Shown here: one piece after another, positions 31,622 through 43,254 of the stretch | Position numbering within the stretch: the first letter of the stretch is position 1 | Layout of the letters: every line of letters begins with the position of its first letter | Origin: Anodontia alba | Taxonomy: Eukaryota; Mollusca; Bivalvia; Lucinida; Lucinidae | Assembly: GCA_964016985.1 (NCBI GenBank) | Contig: OZ024828.1 | Span: 27,906,581-27,970,580, forward strand | Reading direction: 5' to 3' | DNA: 64,000 bases | Translations under genes and position numbers: made by a program | Notes under the pieces: model-generated | The model's input: only the letters and a program-made list of their open reading frames with translations | Told to the model about the DNA's origin: nothing | Databases searched by the model: none

Positions 31622-33196
31622 CTGAAAGGAAAAAGAAACGCAGGGTATATTTTATTCCTAAATTTCATTCAAGTTTGAAAAAGTTTGTTAAATATTTTAC
31701 TATGATTACAAAACGGTACATGTATGGAACAAAATTCCAAATTTCATTGGTTTGTGATCAACAAGTCTCGAGTTATTGAAGTTCATTGGTAGCTACCCCC
31801 CAAATCTTGAAATGAAAATCAAACTGAAAATCAATATCGGGTGTGCCCCCCTCTTGCTGCCGTTGCTGCCCTAAGTCTCCTTTGGATAGAGTTAACCAAA
31901 GCATTGACAGTTCGCATCGGGATGTTATTCCATTCATCGATCAACGCATTCCTTAGTTGTGCGAGAGTTGCGGGGGGATTTCGGCGCTTCCTAACCCTTC
32001 CGTCCAGCTCATCCCACATGTGCTCTATTGGGGTCAAATCTGGACTGTACGGTGGCCATGCTAGTGGTGCGATGTTATTGTTTGCCAGGAAATCCTGACA
32101 AACTCGGGCAACATGTGGTCGGGCATTGTCCTGCTACAGAATCAGATTACGTTGTTGCACAAGCGGGACTGCAACAGGACGCAAGATCTCATCCTTATAC
32201 CTTACTGCGGTCATATTGCCCGCAACAATAATCAACTGTGATTTTATCCCGTGAGCAATGCCTCCCCAGACCATAACGGAGTCACCCCCAAACCGATCCC
32301 GTTCGACAACACAGGCGTCGTAAAAAGCGTTCTCCGCGACGTCGGTACACACGACGTCGACCATCTGCGCGATAGAGAGTGAACCTAGACTCATCCGTAA
32401 AAAGAACTCGTCTCCACTGCCTCATCGGAAATAGCCTGGGCGCATGCGCCATCAACCACGCCATACGACGCAACCTACGAGCCTGGGTCAGAGGCAGACC
32501 AACGTATGGACGACGAGGTCGAAGACCAATCTCACGCAATCGACTTCCAACAGTCATCGGAGAAATTTATCGATTATGCGTACCTACTGTATTAAGGGCA
32601 GTTTCGGTAGCAGTGAGATGACGATTCCGCAAATGTGACGGACGGACTGTCCTGTCTTGACGTCACGCGTGGACGCCCAGACCGCGGTCGGTCTGCTAAA
32701 TGCCCTGTCTCCCTTAAACGTCTAACAAGACGTTCAATTGTTGAGACGTTAACCCCAAAATGATTGGCAACTTGTTGTTGCCTCTGACCCTGCATTAGCA
32801 ACGCAATTGCCCTACCCCTCTGAACATCAGTCAATCGTACCATGATTGAAAAAAAGTTCAAAGTAGCGTAAAAATGAAAAGAAAATCGGTAAAAGAATCG
32901 AAGAGCGTTGTGTATCGTTGAAGTGTACCAAATGGTGTGAGGAAATCTTGTGGTGAAGGTTTAAACATACTTGTTTTGCACGAAATTTTGGCTTTCCGTA
33001 TTGTCCGTGCAATGCACTGCGTAGTGCACGGCTGAATGATTTCACACACTGGGTAGATAGCACATCGACCAAAGACTCGTATACCCGCGGTTCACATTCA
33101 CAGGACAATCTGTAAAAGTGTATGGCTATAGTAAACACCGTAAAAAATGGTTAAAATAAGAAGGAAAAAACTCTACCCTGCGTTTCTTTTTATCAG
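31622..33196 (-). mobile_element. Tc1/mariner-superfamily element 2
   Basis: Left end CTGAAAGGAAAAAGAAACGC is inverted against GCGTTTCTTTTTATCAG, both next to AGGGTA/TACCCT. TA at 31620-31621 flanks the left side; the right side reads CA, a likely mutated duplication. It entered the TATA of family A copy 5. Related in ends and protein to the element at 1504-2991 but clearly diverged. Confidence 0.85.
31831..32843 (-). pseudogene. Tc1-type DD34E transposase, broken
   Basis: Minus-strand pieces give the whole enzyme order. The N-terminal helix-turn-helix has VNVSTIERLVRRL and RPRSGRPRV; then come FTDESRF with the first Asp, SVMVWGGIAHG, QDNARPHVARV with the second Asp, and YSPDLTPIEHMWDE with the Glu. 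Exactly 34 residues separate the second Asp and the Glu, the Tc1-type spacing. The C-terminus RAATAARGGHTRY is identical to that of element 1. At least one stop (just before QDNARP) and frame changes near 32370 and 32590 kill it. Start taken at MVRLTDVQRGRA by comparison with element 1. Confidence 0.88.
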
Positions 33197-33341
33197 CATG
33201 CCCTTCCGTGCAGTCTGACCTGAACATTCTCTGTTCGTCGACATATTTTGATTCCTAAAACGAACAATGAAGGTCCTGATCAGCCTGCGCAAATGTACAG
33301 AGTGATCTGGGCTTACGTTGCCCGCAAATTGCATATGTGCC

Positions 33342-33452
<111 letters not shown>

Positions 33453-33599
33453 TTGATCACACTGCTTTCAGACGATCAGCTATTTGGACGAACTGAGTTA
33501 GAATACTTCTCATCTATTTAACTGATGCCAATCCAGCACTTTCAGTAACTGAAGTAACTGAAAAAGATGTTTTACCCTCCCTCCCACCCCCCCACGCCC

Positions 33600-33770
33600 C
33601 CACACACACCTTCCCTTCTGAAAAGCGGTCTACTCTAGAAAGAAAGAATATGCTCCCACTTGTAGCAAATTCTTCATTCTTAGAGTAGATCCCTTTTCAG
33701 AAAAGAGAGTGGTATGCAGAAGAGCAAACGGGAAGTCACAAAGGGCTGCGCCCTTGTAAAAAAAATGATA
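33600..33770. repeat. Family K hairpin repeat, copy
   Basis: TTCTGAAAAGCGGTCTACTC and GAGTAGATCCCTTTTCAGAA are inverted arms around AGAATATGCTCCC; the flank GGGAAGTCACAAAG follows. Confidence 0.7.
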
Positions 33771-34166
33771 GGAAATCTATGTTGATATATTCCCCAGAAT
33801 GCAAGTAAACAATGATTCTGTAGACAGGCAGACAATTGCTCTGATCAGACTCCGCGCATATTCCCCGAAGCTCTGTGCAACATAACAGATATAGATCCTG
33901 GATATACAAAAGAATTTTTGTCATTAAGCTAGCATTGACTTTTTAATGTTTTAATTATAGTTTCTATCTAGAAATGTACACCTGTTACACCACTATTCTG
34001 TAATGAAACAAACAACAATTGATGTAAGCCGTCATGACTTCATATTCTATTGCGTGCATTATGGCATGAAATGATCGAGACTCTCGGGGAGGCGAATATC
34101 TTTTTGTTCCATCTTCCATTATTCCACTTTTTATTTTAGTGTTCCAGCCCCTTGTAAGTCAATACA

Positions 34167-35450
34167 TTATGAACGCCTCTCCACTACATCACCAATACCA
34201 CTTCTACAAAAATCTGAATTTTTGTTCTCACTCCAATACTGAACAGCATCCATAGGTACATTATCATTACCGTACCTTTTCCCATGCAAACGTTTTTTCG
34301 GGTTTGGGAACAGATGATAATCACCAGTGCCAAGATCAGGTAAATATAGAGGGTGTGACAACATTTCAAAACCACATTCCTTTACAGCATCAGTTGCAAT
34401 GTGGCTGGTGCGACCTGGAACATTGTCCTGTTTAAACAAGCACACCGCGTCTAAGTTTTCCACGAAATATTCACCATACGTATATTTTATACCATGCGGT
34501 AAATAATCTGCATGAATTATACCTTTGCAAAATATAGTGGCTATAATCTTCTTGCGAGATATAGACGATTTAACTATGATGCTTGGTGACTTTCATGTTT
34601 TCTTCTCCAATGACTTGTTTACATTCTGAATCATATAAAGTGGTGTAGCCAAGTTTCATGACACGTTACTAAGTTAACGTGAAAGTATTCAGGATCACCA
34701 TTATACCCAGTTAATAAAGTATAGCTGTTGGTAACTCGACTTTCCTTCGTTTCAGCATGTGAACATTTTAGGCACCCAAGTTGCATAGACATGTGACATA
34801 TGTCAATATAGGGATCAAACATGGTTTTTCATGCATTAACATTCGCCAGGTCCCGTGGGAGGTGTTGAAAACCGAGGTCGAAGGCCGCGGTTTTCAACAC
34901 CTTCCAAGGGACTGGCGAATGTTAATGCATTGAAAAACCATGTTCGATCGCTATTATTGCATAAAAACTGAAAACATTTGTTATATTTCGCATTATTTCT
35001 TGCAGTATTTTGTTTAGTCTTTTCCCCGATGTCGCGCGAACGCTATTTGCACGGACTATGCCCGTTCTAGGACAGGGCAGTAAACATCTCGTGACGGCAG
35101 TAATTCTGTGGCCCCAGTACGAGCATATTAAAAGTTGCGTAGCCGTGCATTAACAGCGCGTGAATTGCCTTGTTAATACACAGCTTTTCGCCGGTTAATG
35201 CATGGCTGTTAATAAAGTGTAACACTGCTTTTTATGCAATAATGATCATATCATGAAGCAAACTTTCTAAGGAATCGTGTGAGATACCAGTAGTCTCCTC
35301 TGGCTCGTGAACTTTAGTATGCCTAATGTTACGAACTAGCTGATGCAAAATATCATTATTTTCTTGGGTTATACTGGTTGATGGTCGTCCAGAATGGGCG
35401 TCATCTTGAAGACCCTCCCTACAACATTGAAACTTTCTTGCCCATCATTT
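34167..35450 (-). pseudogene. Mariner-type transposase remnant split by composite element D2
   Basis: Minus-strand reading before the insertion gives HSGRPSTSITQENND, then LVRNIRHTKVHE and GISHDSLESLLHDM, the second helix-turn-helix of mariner transposases. After the insertion come NLVTCHETWLHHF (the TGDETW block, with the Asp changed to His), QDNVPGRTSHIATDAV (second Asp) and LYLPDLGTGDYHLFPN (third Asp of the DD34D type). Several frameshifts; the first catalytic Asp is lost, so it is dead. Terminal repeats were not recognised. Confidence 0.8.
34811..35245 (+). mobile_element. Composite hairpin element D, copy 2
   Basis: GGGATCAAACATGG to TATGCAATAATGA. It lies between the mariner LLHDM and CHMSMQLGC segments and so inserted into that gene after it arrived. 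The palindrome arms CCAGGTCCCGTGGGAGGTG / CACCTTCCAAGGGACTGG are intact. The target duplication is unclear (ATAT or CATAT possible). Confidence 0.85.
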
Positions 35451-35828
35451 TACAGTTATATATGAGATGGAGAAAATACATAATAAACTACAATAAACTG
35501 GTCATGGCTTTTTGGCCTTCTAACGTCAAAAATTTACCACTGTTCTGTACTCATTTTTTGCCCTTTTTACTGATAATGAGGAGGGTGACAGAACAATTGC
35601 TGAAAATTATTTGATAACAGGTATATTAAGATTCTGTAAAAGCTGTAAAATGAATAAAGACACTTCAGTAATTAAGAATACAAAAAATTAAACGTAAATC
35701 CTTCGCTACATATATCGGGCTCAACACTTATTTACATACCCTTGTATATTCGTTTTTCTGTTCCTACTGGAATGAAAATCTATGTTCCCAAACCGGACTG
35801 GTTCTTTACTCTTCGTATGTAAACTGTT
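35450..35828. other. Spacer, nothing recognised
   Basis: Probably the outer part of the mariner remnant plus unique sequence. Frames of 78 codons or fewer have no domain. Confidence 0.4.
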
Positions 35829-36070
35829 GTGTAGCCAGAACTGAATTATTTTAAAGCACACCCAGGAAAAATCTTGAAAAATATCTTTAGAATCGCTTCC
35901 AAAATGGAGGCTACTCTTTAAGGAAAGAATTTGCTCCCAGAGGGAGCAAATTCTTTCCTTTAAGAGTAGCCTCTGTGATACAGAAGCAAAATAATTTATG
36001 TTAGTATTACTTTATTGTAACTATTTTCTTATGCATATTTCGCACATGCGTAATGTGCTCAATGTTCGCT
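35829..36070 (+). repeat. Dispersed repeat O, copy 1, with perfect family K hairpin
   Basis: Collinear with 42903-43150 (GTAGCCAGAA, CCAGGAAAA, hairpin, AGCAAAATA, TATTTTCTTA-GCATAT, CACATGC). The hairpin 35907-35973 is a perfect palindrome (GAGGCTACTCTTTAAGGAAA and complement) centred on CTCCCAGAGGGAG. Confidence 0.8.
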
Positions 36071-36646
36071 ACGTCTATGATAAAGGTACGCCGAAGGCAC
36101 CCTTTGGATGTGGCGTCATTCATATCTTATATGTATATGAGCCACGCTTTTGGGAAATATGCTTTCAGGGAGTATGCGGACAGTGAAAAGCCAGATCCGC
36201 TTTCGCATTACATGAACATGCAGGCTGATCAGTCATGGTCTGCCTTCGTAGTATACGTCACTCTAAAGCATTCCTGAGACCTAGTTCTCATGTCAGGAAA
36301 AAGGTATCAGGGTCTATTGCAGAATATCTGGCTGCAATAAGACAAACCAACAAGTTGCAAAGTTTTGACCAGACTGCGCGAATCCACAGAAAAATGCACT
36401 GTTTACTGTTCGCATAATGATACTTCTATAATGAACATTTTCTTATGCTGCGATGCTTTTCCACATCAAAGAAGAATCGACTAATCCGCCTCCAACTTTG
36501 ATTGATAGATACCGAAGGCTCAGACTAAAAATTCTTTTGACGATTTTGCTGACTGACTATTTAAGTACTTGGTAGCGAATTAATCACCTGCTTGTTGAAT
36601 AGGTTTATGCAATTATTATTACGGCCGTTCATTTCAGGTGAGCTTC

Positions 36647-36840
36647 TTTCGCGGCGATTGCTCATGAAATATTTTCTACGGTCATTCTCTCCTTTCTGCT
36701 GTGGCGAAAGAATGTGCACAATACTGGTTAACCGCTTAGAGGACAAAGCCTGCCAGGTAAAAATGATGGTTAGGTAAACTTACAGCGCTCGACATGATCC
36801 CACTGGGTTGATGGGCATAAACCTAAAAACAAACAAACAA
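36647..36840 (+). mobile_element. SINE fragment, 5'-truncated and internally deleted
   Basis: CATGAAATATTTTCTACGGTC, GGCGAAAGAATGTGCACAA and ACAAACAAACAA match the full copy at 38866. The tRNA-like head and a stretch of about 30 bp are missing. Confidence 0.8.
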
Positions 36841-37243
36841 TTATTTCGGATGAGGAAATTGATTTCGTGAGATGCAAACATCCTACACAGAATAAAAGAA
36901 TCCGCTTATACAAGTACTGTCCTAATTAATGTCAAAAGAGGTGTTTTATGAAAAAGAAATCTCGCCATGATCCTTGTAATGATACATGCAACATGTAGCA
37001 TGCAACATTTACTCAAAGTAATTGTCAAAAGGGTCCTTTTCACGTGTATTACAACACCTTTGATTTTATGTAAAGAATCCCATTTGCCGGATGCAGTTGT
37101 ACTCAGTTTTGACGCATGAACAATTTGGTTACCCATCTAGTCCAAAATTTCACACAAATATGACCGCCTTTTGTGAAAACATGATGGCCTTCCCTTATAG
37201 GTCTTACCGTATCTGTCTTAAGAAATAGGATCAGCGAGCCTTA

Positions 37244-37308
37244 GCAAACAATGCAGATTCTGATCAGACGCCGCGGAACGCGGCGTCTGATCGGGTCTAC
37301 ACTGTTTG
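37244..37308. repeat. Hairpin I copy
   Basis: GCAAACAATGCAGATTCTGA ... GGGTCTACACTGTTTG around the palindrome GACGCCGCGGAACGCGGCGTC. Confidence 0.85.
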
Positions 37309-37309
37309 A

Positions 37310-38865
37310 TTCTCATTCAGCAGTGTTTAAACAGAATAACAGGTAGTCATATGGACTTGTTCAAAATTTATGCATGGTAAGGCAGTAAGGTGCCGGGATA
37401 TTTATGGTAAACACAATAACACATTCTGTGACAAAGAACTTGCGGCAAAGTTGGTTCTAACAAATTAAAAACTGCACCAAAGATAACATATGAAACCTGA
37501 TTATCTGAACTTCTGAAACAAGACGTGTAACACTATACATTTGAACATGAAATTCTTTATGGGAAACCTTAGTTTATTGGTAACTCAGGCACAAGCACAA
37601 CTGGGACACTAAACATCCAGTTTCGTAACGAACATTTATTCTGTATAAGCTATTGCATGTTTTAAATTTCGAACCGTCAGACGAGAAATTTAAAACATGC
37701 AATATCCGATTGATCGCAATAATCCTTTAGGACCATATCTCACAGATTCCATAATGCGACTGACCACAGTATACACCGATCATGTATTTAATCAAGGATA
37801 TCACGTTTTATTTAATTGCTTATTGCGACAATCTTAAGCGAAATAGCAGCATTTGAGATAATTGAAACTGAAGCCACAAAGAATGATAAAAATGTTGTCT
37901 CAGATTTTAGCTCAGCAGTAGGTGCATGTATATAATAAGCTGGTAACGCGAATATTATAAGCTGGTTACGAGAACACGGGTCATATTGCAGTTACAGCAG
38001 AAAACCTATTCAGGGAATGGACACCTCACAGAAACAAGTTACAGTAGTTATAGAGAGTGTAGAGATGGAAAGCAGCTACAACAGAAAGACTTTTTTGAAT
38101 TAACACTATCAGCTAATAGGGTCACTTATCGTTTTGAAAACTATGAAAAGGTCGTGCCACACGTTCAGACCTGAATTGCTTTTATTTACTATATTTCATT
38201 TATTTATTTATACAATATTTTCAGTGGGTGTCACTTTTAGCTTGGATAGCCAGTCTACCAAATGTCCCCCTTTTACAATAAAATGTATACTATATACATA
38301 TCTATACATATATACACATACTCACATACATAATATCGAAATTGATAAAAAACATATGGTGTAACAACAAAATACCATTCAGTTTAAATATAAGCACATT
38401 GACAAAGACATTTTATATAGAAGTGTTATAAAGAAAATTAAAAAGAGTCCTGCACACTGCGATGCACATACATGTAAGATTATATCTCTGTAAAATGCAT
38501 TAGCATTTAATCTGCTCTGTGATTCAATTATTCCTTTCTAAGGCTTTGTTTGGATCAATTTCGTGCATTGTTGTTTTATAATGGTATCTGCTGAAGACAT
38601 AGGCTGACTGACAAGTGAAACGGTCTATCCACGCCAGCATGCCGTTATGTTAATCTATGCACTCCGTGGAGCTGGACTAAATATCAGCGTAGTTCGAAGG
38701 ATCCAACGTATTTCATATGTTTTACTTATGTAGTCTGAGACGGTAACGTCAGAATCCAAGGTTTTATTTTAATTCGCTGTCAATATATCAATAAAATGTA
38801 AAATACGTCTGTAAGTACACGGGTAGGGCTGTGAAAAATAAAGCCATATTGCACTGGAGTTAGGC
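37310..38865. other. 1.5-kb stretch with few repeats
   Basis: Contains one perfect 20-bp-arm palindrome (37651-37670 against 37684-37703). A 62-codon plus-strand frame at 37986-38174 is polar and Gln-rich near its start. I recognise no domain and see no clear splice sites. It could hold a diverged exon, but nothing supports that directly. Confidence 0.4.
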
Positions 38866-39169
38866 TGGCCTCGGTGGCTCAGTTGGATGCGCCGTCCGAC
38901 TGGAGACCAGGAGGTCGCGGGTTCGACCCCCGCCGAGGTCGGCAACATTCTTTCGTGGAGATTGAACATGAAATATTTTCTACGGTCATTCTCTCCCTTC
39001 CGCTGATTAAAAAAGGGCAGTTGTCAGTTTCTGGCGAAAGAATGTGCACAATACTGGTAAACCGCTTAGAGGACTAAGCCCGCCCAGTAAACGTGTGGTT
39101 AGGTAAACTGATCGCGCTCGACATGACCCCATTGGGTTGACTGGGCCGTAAAACCTCAACACAAACAAA
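38866..39169 (+). mobile_element. tRNA-derived SINE, full length
   Basis: TGGCTCAGTTGGATGCGCC (A box) and GGTCGCGGGTTCGACCCCCG (B box) are closer to the tRNA consensus than in the 31-kb copy. The body ends ACCTCAACACAAACAAA. No clear target duplication. Confidence 0.9.
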
Positions 39170-39256
39170 TATAAAACTTGGGTAAAGAAGGATATATTAA
39201 ATAAAGTAAGTTTAAATTAAATACTTATAATTGGGTAAAAGTGAAAAAAAAATAGT

Positions 39257-39508
39257 ATGGTCATAAAGACGTCGTTTAAAAGCGTGCAAGGAGGGACATT
39301 TTTTACCGAAGAAGTTAGGGAATTCCATAACGCTGGCGCAGAATATAAGAAGGACCCATCATACAGTGCAGTCCTTGACCTAGGTACAAATAATGAGCCA
39401 TCATCAGAGGACCTCAGCGAATGGTTGCATACTTGCTATACTGGTGTTTTTAAATCTAAGTTTCAAGTTTATTCAATACTCTTAGGTTATCTTACGATAA
39501 CAACATAA
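39257..39508 (+). other. Possible coding fragment, unknown family
   Basis: 83 codons open from an ATG, with balanced composition in residues 5-70 (SFKSVQGGTFFTEEVREFH, then YSAVLDLGTNNEPSSEDLSE). The rest looks non-coding. It might be an exon or a fragment of an unrecognised transposon ORF. An AG before GTGCAAGG or a GT at its end could be splice sites but none is convincing. Confidence 0.3.
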
Positions 39509-39781
39509 GGAGCAATACAATAACAACCATTTTACAATTTTATGGCAGCTTAAATGACTAGAGGAGAATCGAATAATAAAAAAAGAGTGGAGACTGAAGA
39601 GAGCGGCAACAATCTCTGAAATATATGATGCACGTTGATTATTTAGAGCCTTGTATGTCAACACAACCTTCTTGTTATTATCCCTTAAAATGCCAAGAAA
39701 ACCTGCATCTGAAAATGTCGTCTGTTTAAGTCGTCTGCTGAATATTCTTGCAAACTTTTCAAACATATTTTAGCATACAGA

Positions 39782-39848
39782 CAAACAGTGTGGACCCTGA
39801 TCAGACTGCTCCTAAAGGAGCAGTTTGATCTGGGTCCACCCTGTTTGC
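39782..39848. repeat. Hairpin I copy with altered inner stem
   Basis: CAAACAGTGTGGACCCTGAT ... GGTCCACCCTGTTTG; inner stem CAGACTGCTCCTAAAGGAGCAGTTTG replaced in a paired way. Flanked by GTCGTCTG / GCAGACGAC, so it sits inside a family H/G-like MITE (about 39714-39895). Confidence 0.8.
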
Positions 39849-40175
39849 AAAAGTGACTTTTAAAGTCACAAGCAGATGACAAAGCAGACGACAGTTGTTC
39901 GAGCGGCTCATTTATATATTTATTGAATCACTTAATGTTTATATTTGATATTGTCCTCATGTTTTGCAGCCGTAGTCTATAAGAGGGAGCATATTGCGTT
40001 GATAATATAATTTTTGAATACTGATTGGAACGTAAGTAGACAGCTGCTTTAAAAGCAGAATTCTACCTAAAATAGTGGAGTAAAGGTAACCTATATGTTA
40101 TACTTATGTTTCCATGTCTTTTCATTCTTTTATTCAGGAATATATCTGATATATGTTTAAATGATACCATCTCTT

Positions 40176-40385
40176 GCCATGCTGAAGAAACTAAGATGCC
40201 ACGCCCATTTTCAATCCCCAGGCGGTCGGATTTCTTGGTCCGCAGTGCAGTACTAGGAATTGGTTCACATACTCAGTGACAAACAGTGCGGCTCATGATC
40301 AGATGGCTTCTTCAGAGACTAACTAATCTGGATCTACACTGTTTGCAAAGGCAGGGTATGTTTGGCTCCAGCAGGACAAGGGTTA
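40176..40385. mobile_element. TTAA-type MITE (family G), relative of 29453-29668
   Basis: GCCATGCTGAAGAAACTAAG and AAGATGCCACGCCCATTT match the 29.5-kb copy. It ends CCAGCAGGACAAGGGTTAA. The hairpin here (about 40283-40349) is degenerate. Confidence 0.7.
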
Positions 40386-40609
40386 ACTCGTTATATATGC
40401 TGTTACAGTGTGAAAACTTGTTGTGAGTTATGATATTACGAGGAAATGAATTCTATAAGCCTTAGGCTTCCGTTCAGATCCTCATATATCCTGTAGTTTG
40501 TGTATTTGTGTTGTTCGTCTATTGGAGTTAAAATAAAATATCGTTTAAACTAAGGTAGCCTATATGAGCAGTCCAGAGAAGATTGCCATCTATATATATG
40601 CAGAGAAAT

Positions 40610-41430
40610 TTTTGTTTGGAGACGGAATCAATGTGATTACCGTACAAAATGAGAATTATTTGTTCTGTTTGGCGAAACCCATTCAAGCTGTCGTTTGCTT
40701 TTTACTCTTTTAGACTTGATCAGCGCATGTTTATTAAGTTGCTTTATTATAAACGCATTCCACGCATCAATACCATCGTCAATGTCGGTGTGACTGGGTG
40801 AAAACTCATTTAATTCGTTTGCGATATCAGATAAGAATGATTGTTCATCGAATGTTTTGAAACATCTGTATGAGATAGAAATATGCTATTTTCTTGCAAT
40901 TTTACAATCAACTTTTCCAGTGAAACTAACTAGAAAATGACCGCTTATAGACTTAAATGGTACTAAATAAGCGGATAACATTTTTAGGATTTGAACAATA
41001 AACATGATCGATGATTGATCATCTGTCTTAGATCAAATAACTGCACTAAATTGCGCCATTCAGTGTTTGAACAGTTTGAGTAATCTATATTTAAGTCACC
41101 CTTAAGAATAATTTCATGATCTATCGTCTATGCGATTGACAATTCCTCCTCATACAAGTCTGTCCATACAGCAGACATACTTGGTGGACGGAATACTTTG
41201 CAGACTAAGAAAGGCGCTGATTTAGGTAACGTGATTTCGCATCATGATGTTTCAATATTGAGATATCTAATTCTTGTTTACGTTTACAGGTCAATAACTT
41301 TTTGTAATATAAAATAACTCCACCATCATATTTGTCGAGTGCTAGACATGTCTTTGCACATAAAATTGAAGCCAATGATCGCAACCTGGTCATCGGGAAT
41401 TCAGAAATGTTTCACAAATATAATCTATAA
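40610..41430 (-). pseudogene. LINE endonuclease fragment
   Basis: Too broken for a long open frame, but minus-strand pieces read as the apurinic-type endonuclease and linker of a non-LTR retrotransposon. In order: CETFLNSR (the SETWL-like block), DKYDGGVILYYKK, VCKVFRPPSMSAVWTDLYEE (the Y/F-RPPS block), EIILKGDLNIDYSN (the GDFN-D catalytic block), SISGHFLVSF (the SDH-like block, Asp lost), then FDEQSFLSDIANELNEFSPS and WNAFIIKQLNKHALIKSKRV of the linker before the polymerase. Stops after SIA, LLFKS and IARK and a frameshift near 41220 disable it. The polymerase is missing. Confidence 0.8.
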
Positions 41431-41440
41431 AGGTTGCCCA

Positions 41441-41716
41441 CATCACAAAAACATGCCTTATAATTTTGACCCCTTAACCCCCTTTTTTATAAAGTAAAAC
41501 GGGGGTTTACAGGGGTATACATTATTTTTCCTATTTTTGCTCAAAACATAGATTGTGGTTATTAGTTATAATCGCTTCGCCGAGGCGGTTCTAACGAGTA
41601 CCCACAATCTATATTTTGAGCAGAAATATGAAAATTATCAGAGTTTTTAATCGGAAAATTTACAGTTTTTGGAGGTGAAATTTTCTATATATTTGAATAG
41701 GCGTGTTTTCGTAATG
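41441..41716 (-). mobile_element. MITE family A, copy 6
   Basis: CATCACAAAAACATGCCTTA to GCGTGTTTTCGTAATG. Hairpin partly mismatched (GGTTATTAGTTATAATCGC / GCGGTTCTAACGAGTACCC). It abuts the LINE fragment. Confidence 0.83.
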
Positions 41717-41961
41717 TAAATAGAGAAAATTGGAGTCGCGATTTCATCGAGACTCCTCATATGCAGCTGTGTAATTTGCAAGAAGCGATGATACATGGAT
41801 TTTTTACGTTTGCCATCAATGCACAAAGTTCGTCCAGTTTGGGCACGACATGCGTTGGACGAAAATGTTTAATCTATAACAGCTTCACTGACTGTTGTGC
41901 TGGTCTTCGACAAACTGGTAGGATCATTGGCATTTTTCAGAGGTATCATTAATACAATATA

Positions 41962-42294
41962 CAGTCGAATCTCGTTATCTTGACCTCGCTTATCTCGAAT
42001 AACCGCTTATCTCAAAGTGAAAACCTGGTCCCTGTTTGAACATGAAATTCTAACAACAGGTGACAAAATATTGTGGAAAAGAGGAGAAATTGCTCCTTAG
42101 GAGCAATTTTTTCCTCTTTTCCACAATGTTTTTAATATTTTCAATATATCTCTAATTTCAGGAGTCAGATAACATATTCATTTGTCAAATGTGGTTATTT
42201 GTTCCTCAATTCTGCAAATCTTATTTGTCGAGGTACGGATATCTCGAAGTATTTCAGAGAGTCCCTTGGACTTCGAGATAACGAGATTCGACTG
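41962..42294. mobile_element. Second pogo-like MITE family (CAGTCGAATCTCGTTATCTC)
   Basis: TA-CAGTCGAATCTCGTTATCT is inverted against CGAGATAACGAGATTCGACTG; the right flank is CA. The centre is a different hairpin, AATATTGTGGAAAAGAGGAG with its complement around GCTCCTTAGGAGC. Resembles family B in its first nine bases only. Confidence 0.8.
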
Positions 42295-42902
42295 CACAGT
42301 ATGCGTATTGATATCAGTGAGAGGAACTCTAGCTTGACAAGCCTCTGCTTGAGGGACATCAGATACTATGCTTATTTCCATGTCATTCTCAAGTAGCAAC
42401 ACATCATAAGCATTGGCCGTATAAAACTGTAACTTCTTTTCAGCTGATGTATGGGTTTGTTGTTTTACACGCCCACTAAGTTCCTATCGGTAAGCTGAAT
42501 GATATCAGTTTAAATTAGCGTACGAACCCTAAGATTTAGGACAGGCATCTAGTACAGACTAGATCAGACGCCGCAGAGCGCTTGACCATGTTTGTTTCAT
42601 AATCCTCCGGCCGTAGTATTTCGCTATAAGTTTAGTTTAAACATATTTTATTGCCTCAAATAGCATTTGGGTTGGGCTACAAGTTCTGACAACATTAGTT
42701 ACGGCCCGCCCCCTAATTTCGCTAGTATGTCAGATATAGTTTAAGAATTTCCGAAACGTTATACGTACATTTGCTATAATGTGGTATGAATATCCAGTTG
42801 TCTGGAATAATCAAGAGGCATTGAAATGCACATGTGTTTAGGGCAAGTATGGTGAAGAATAGTATAAGCTATCTTGGAAGAGCCACAATGACAGAACATA
42901 GC
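42295..42902. other. Spacer, nothing recognised
   Basis: A hairpin I fragment (AGTACAGACTAGATCAGACG) lies near 42551. No coding evidence. Confidence 0.4.
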
Positions 42903-43150
42903 AGTGACGTAGCCAGAATGAAATTATTTTACGCAGGCCCAGGAAAATCATGAAAAATCATGCCTAGAATTTCTTAAAATATAGGGGCATCTCTTAAAGG
43001 AAAGAAATTGCTCCCAAATGGAGCAAAGTCTTTCCTTTAAGAGCAGCCCCTTATAATAAAAAAGCAAAATATTTTAGGCTAATATTATTATATTGTAAAT
43101 ATTTTCTTACGCATATTATGCACATGCATAATGTGCGGAATGAGCGTTAC
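42903..43150 (+). repeat. Dispersed repeat O, copy 2
   Basis: Direct paralogue of 35829-36070. Its family K hairpin (AAAGGAAAGAAATTGCTCCC / GGAGCAAAGTCTTTCCTTT) has a few mismatches. Confidence 0.78.
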
Positions 43151-43254
43151 GCCTATGCATAACCTACTGATGACACCAAGAGGAGGAGCAAACAAGTCAT
43201 GATAAACAGTACACAAGCCACAAACCAAAGAAAGGTAAAGCAATCAGCCCTCTC

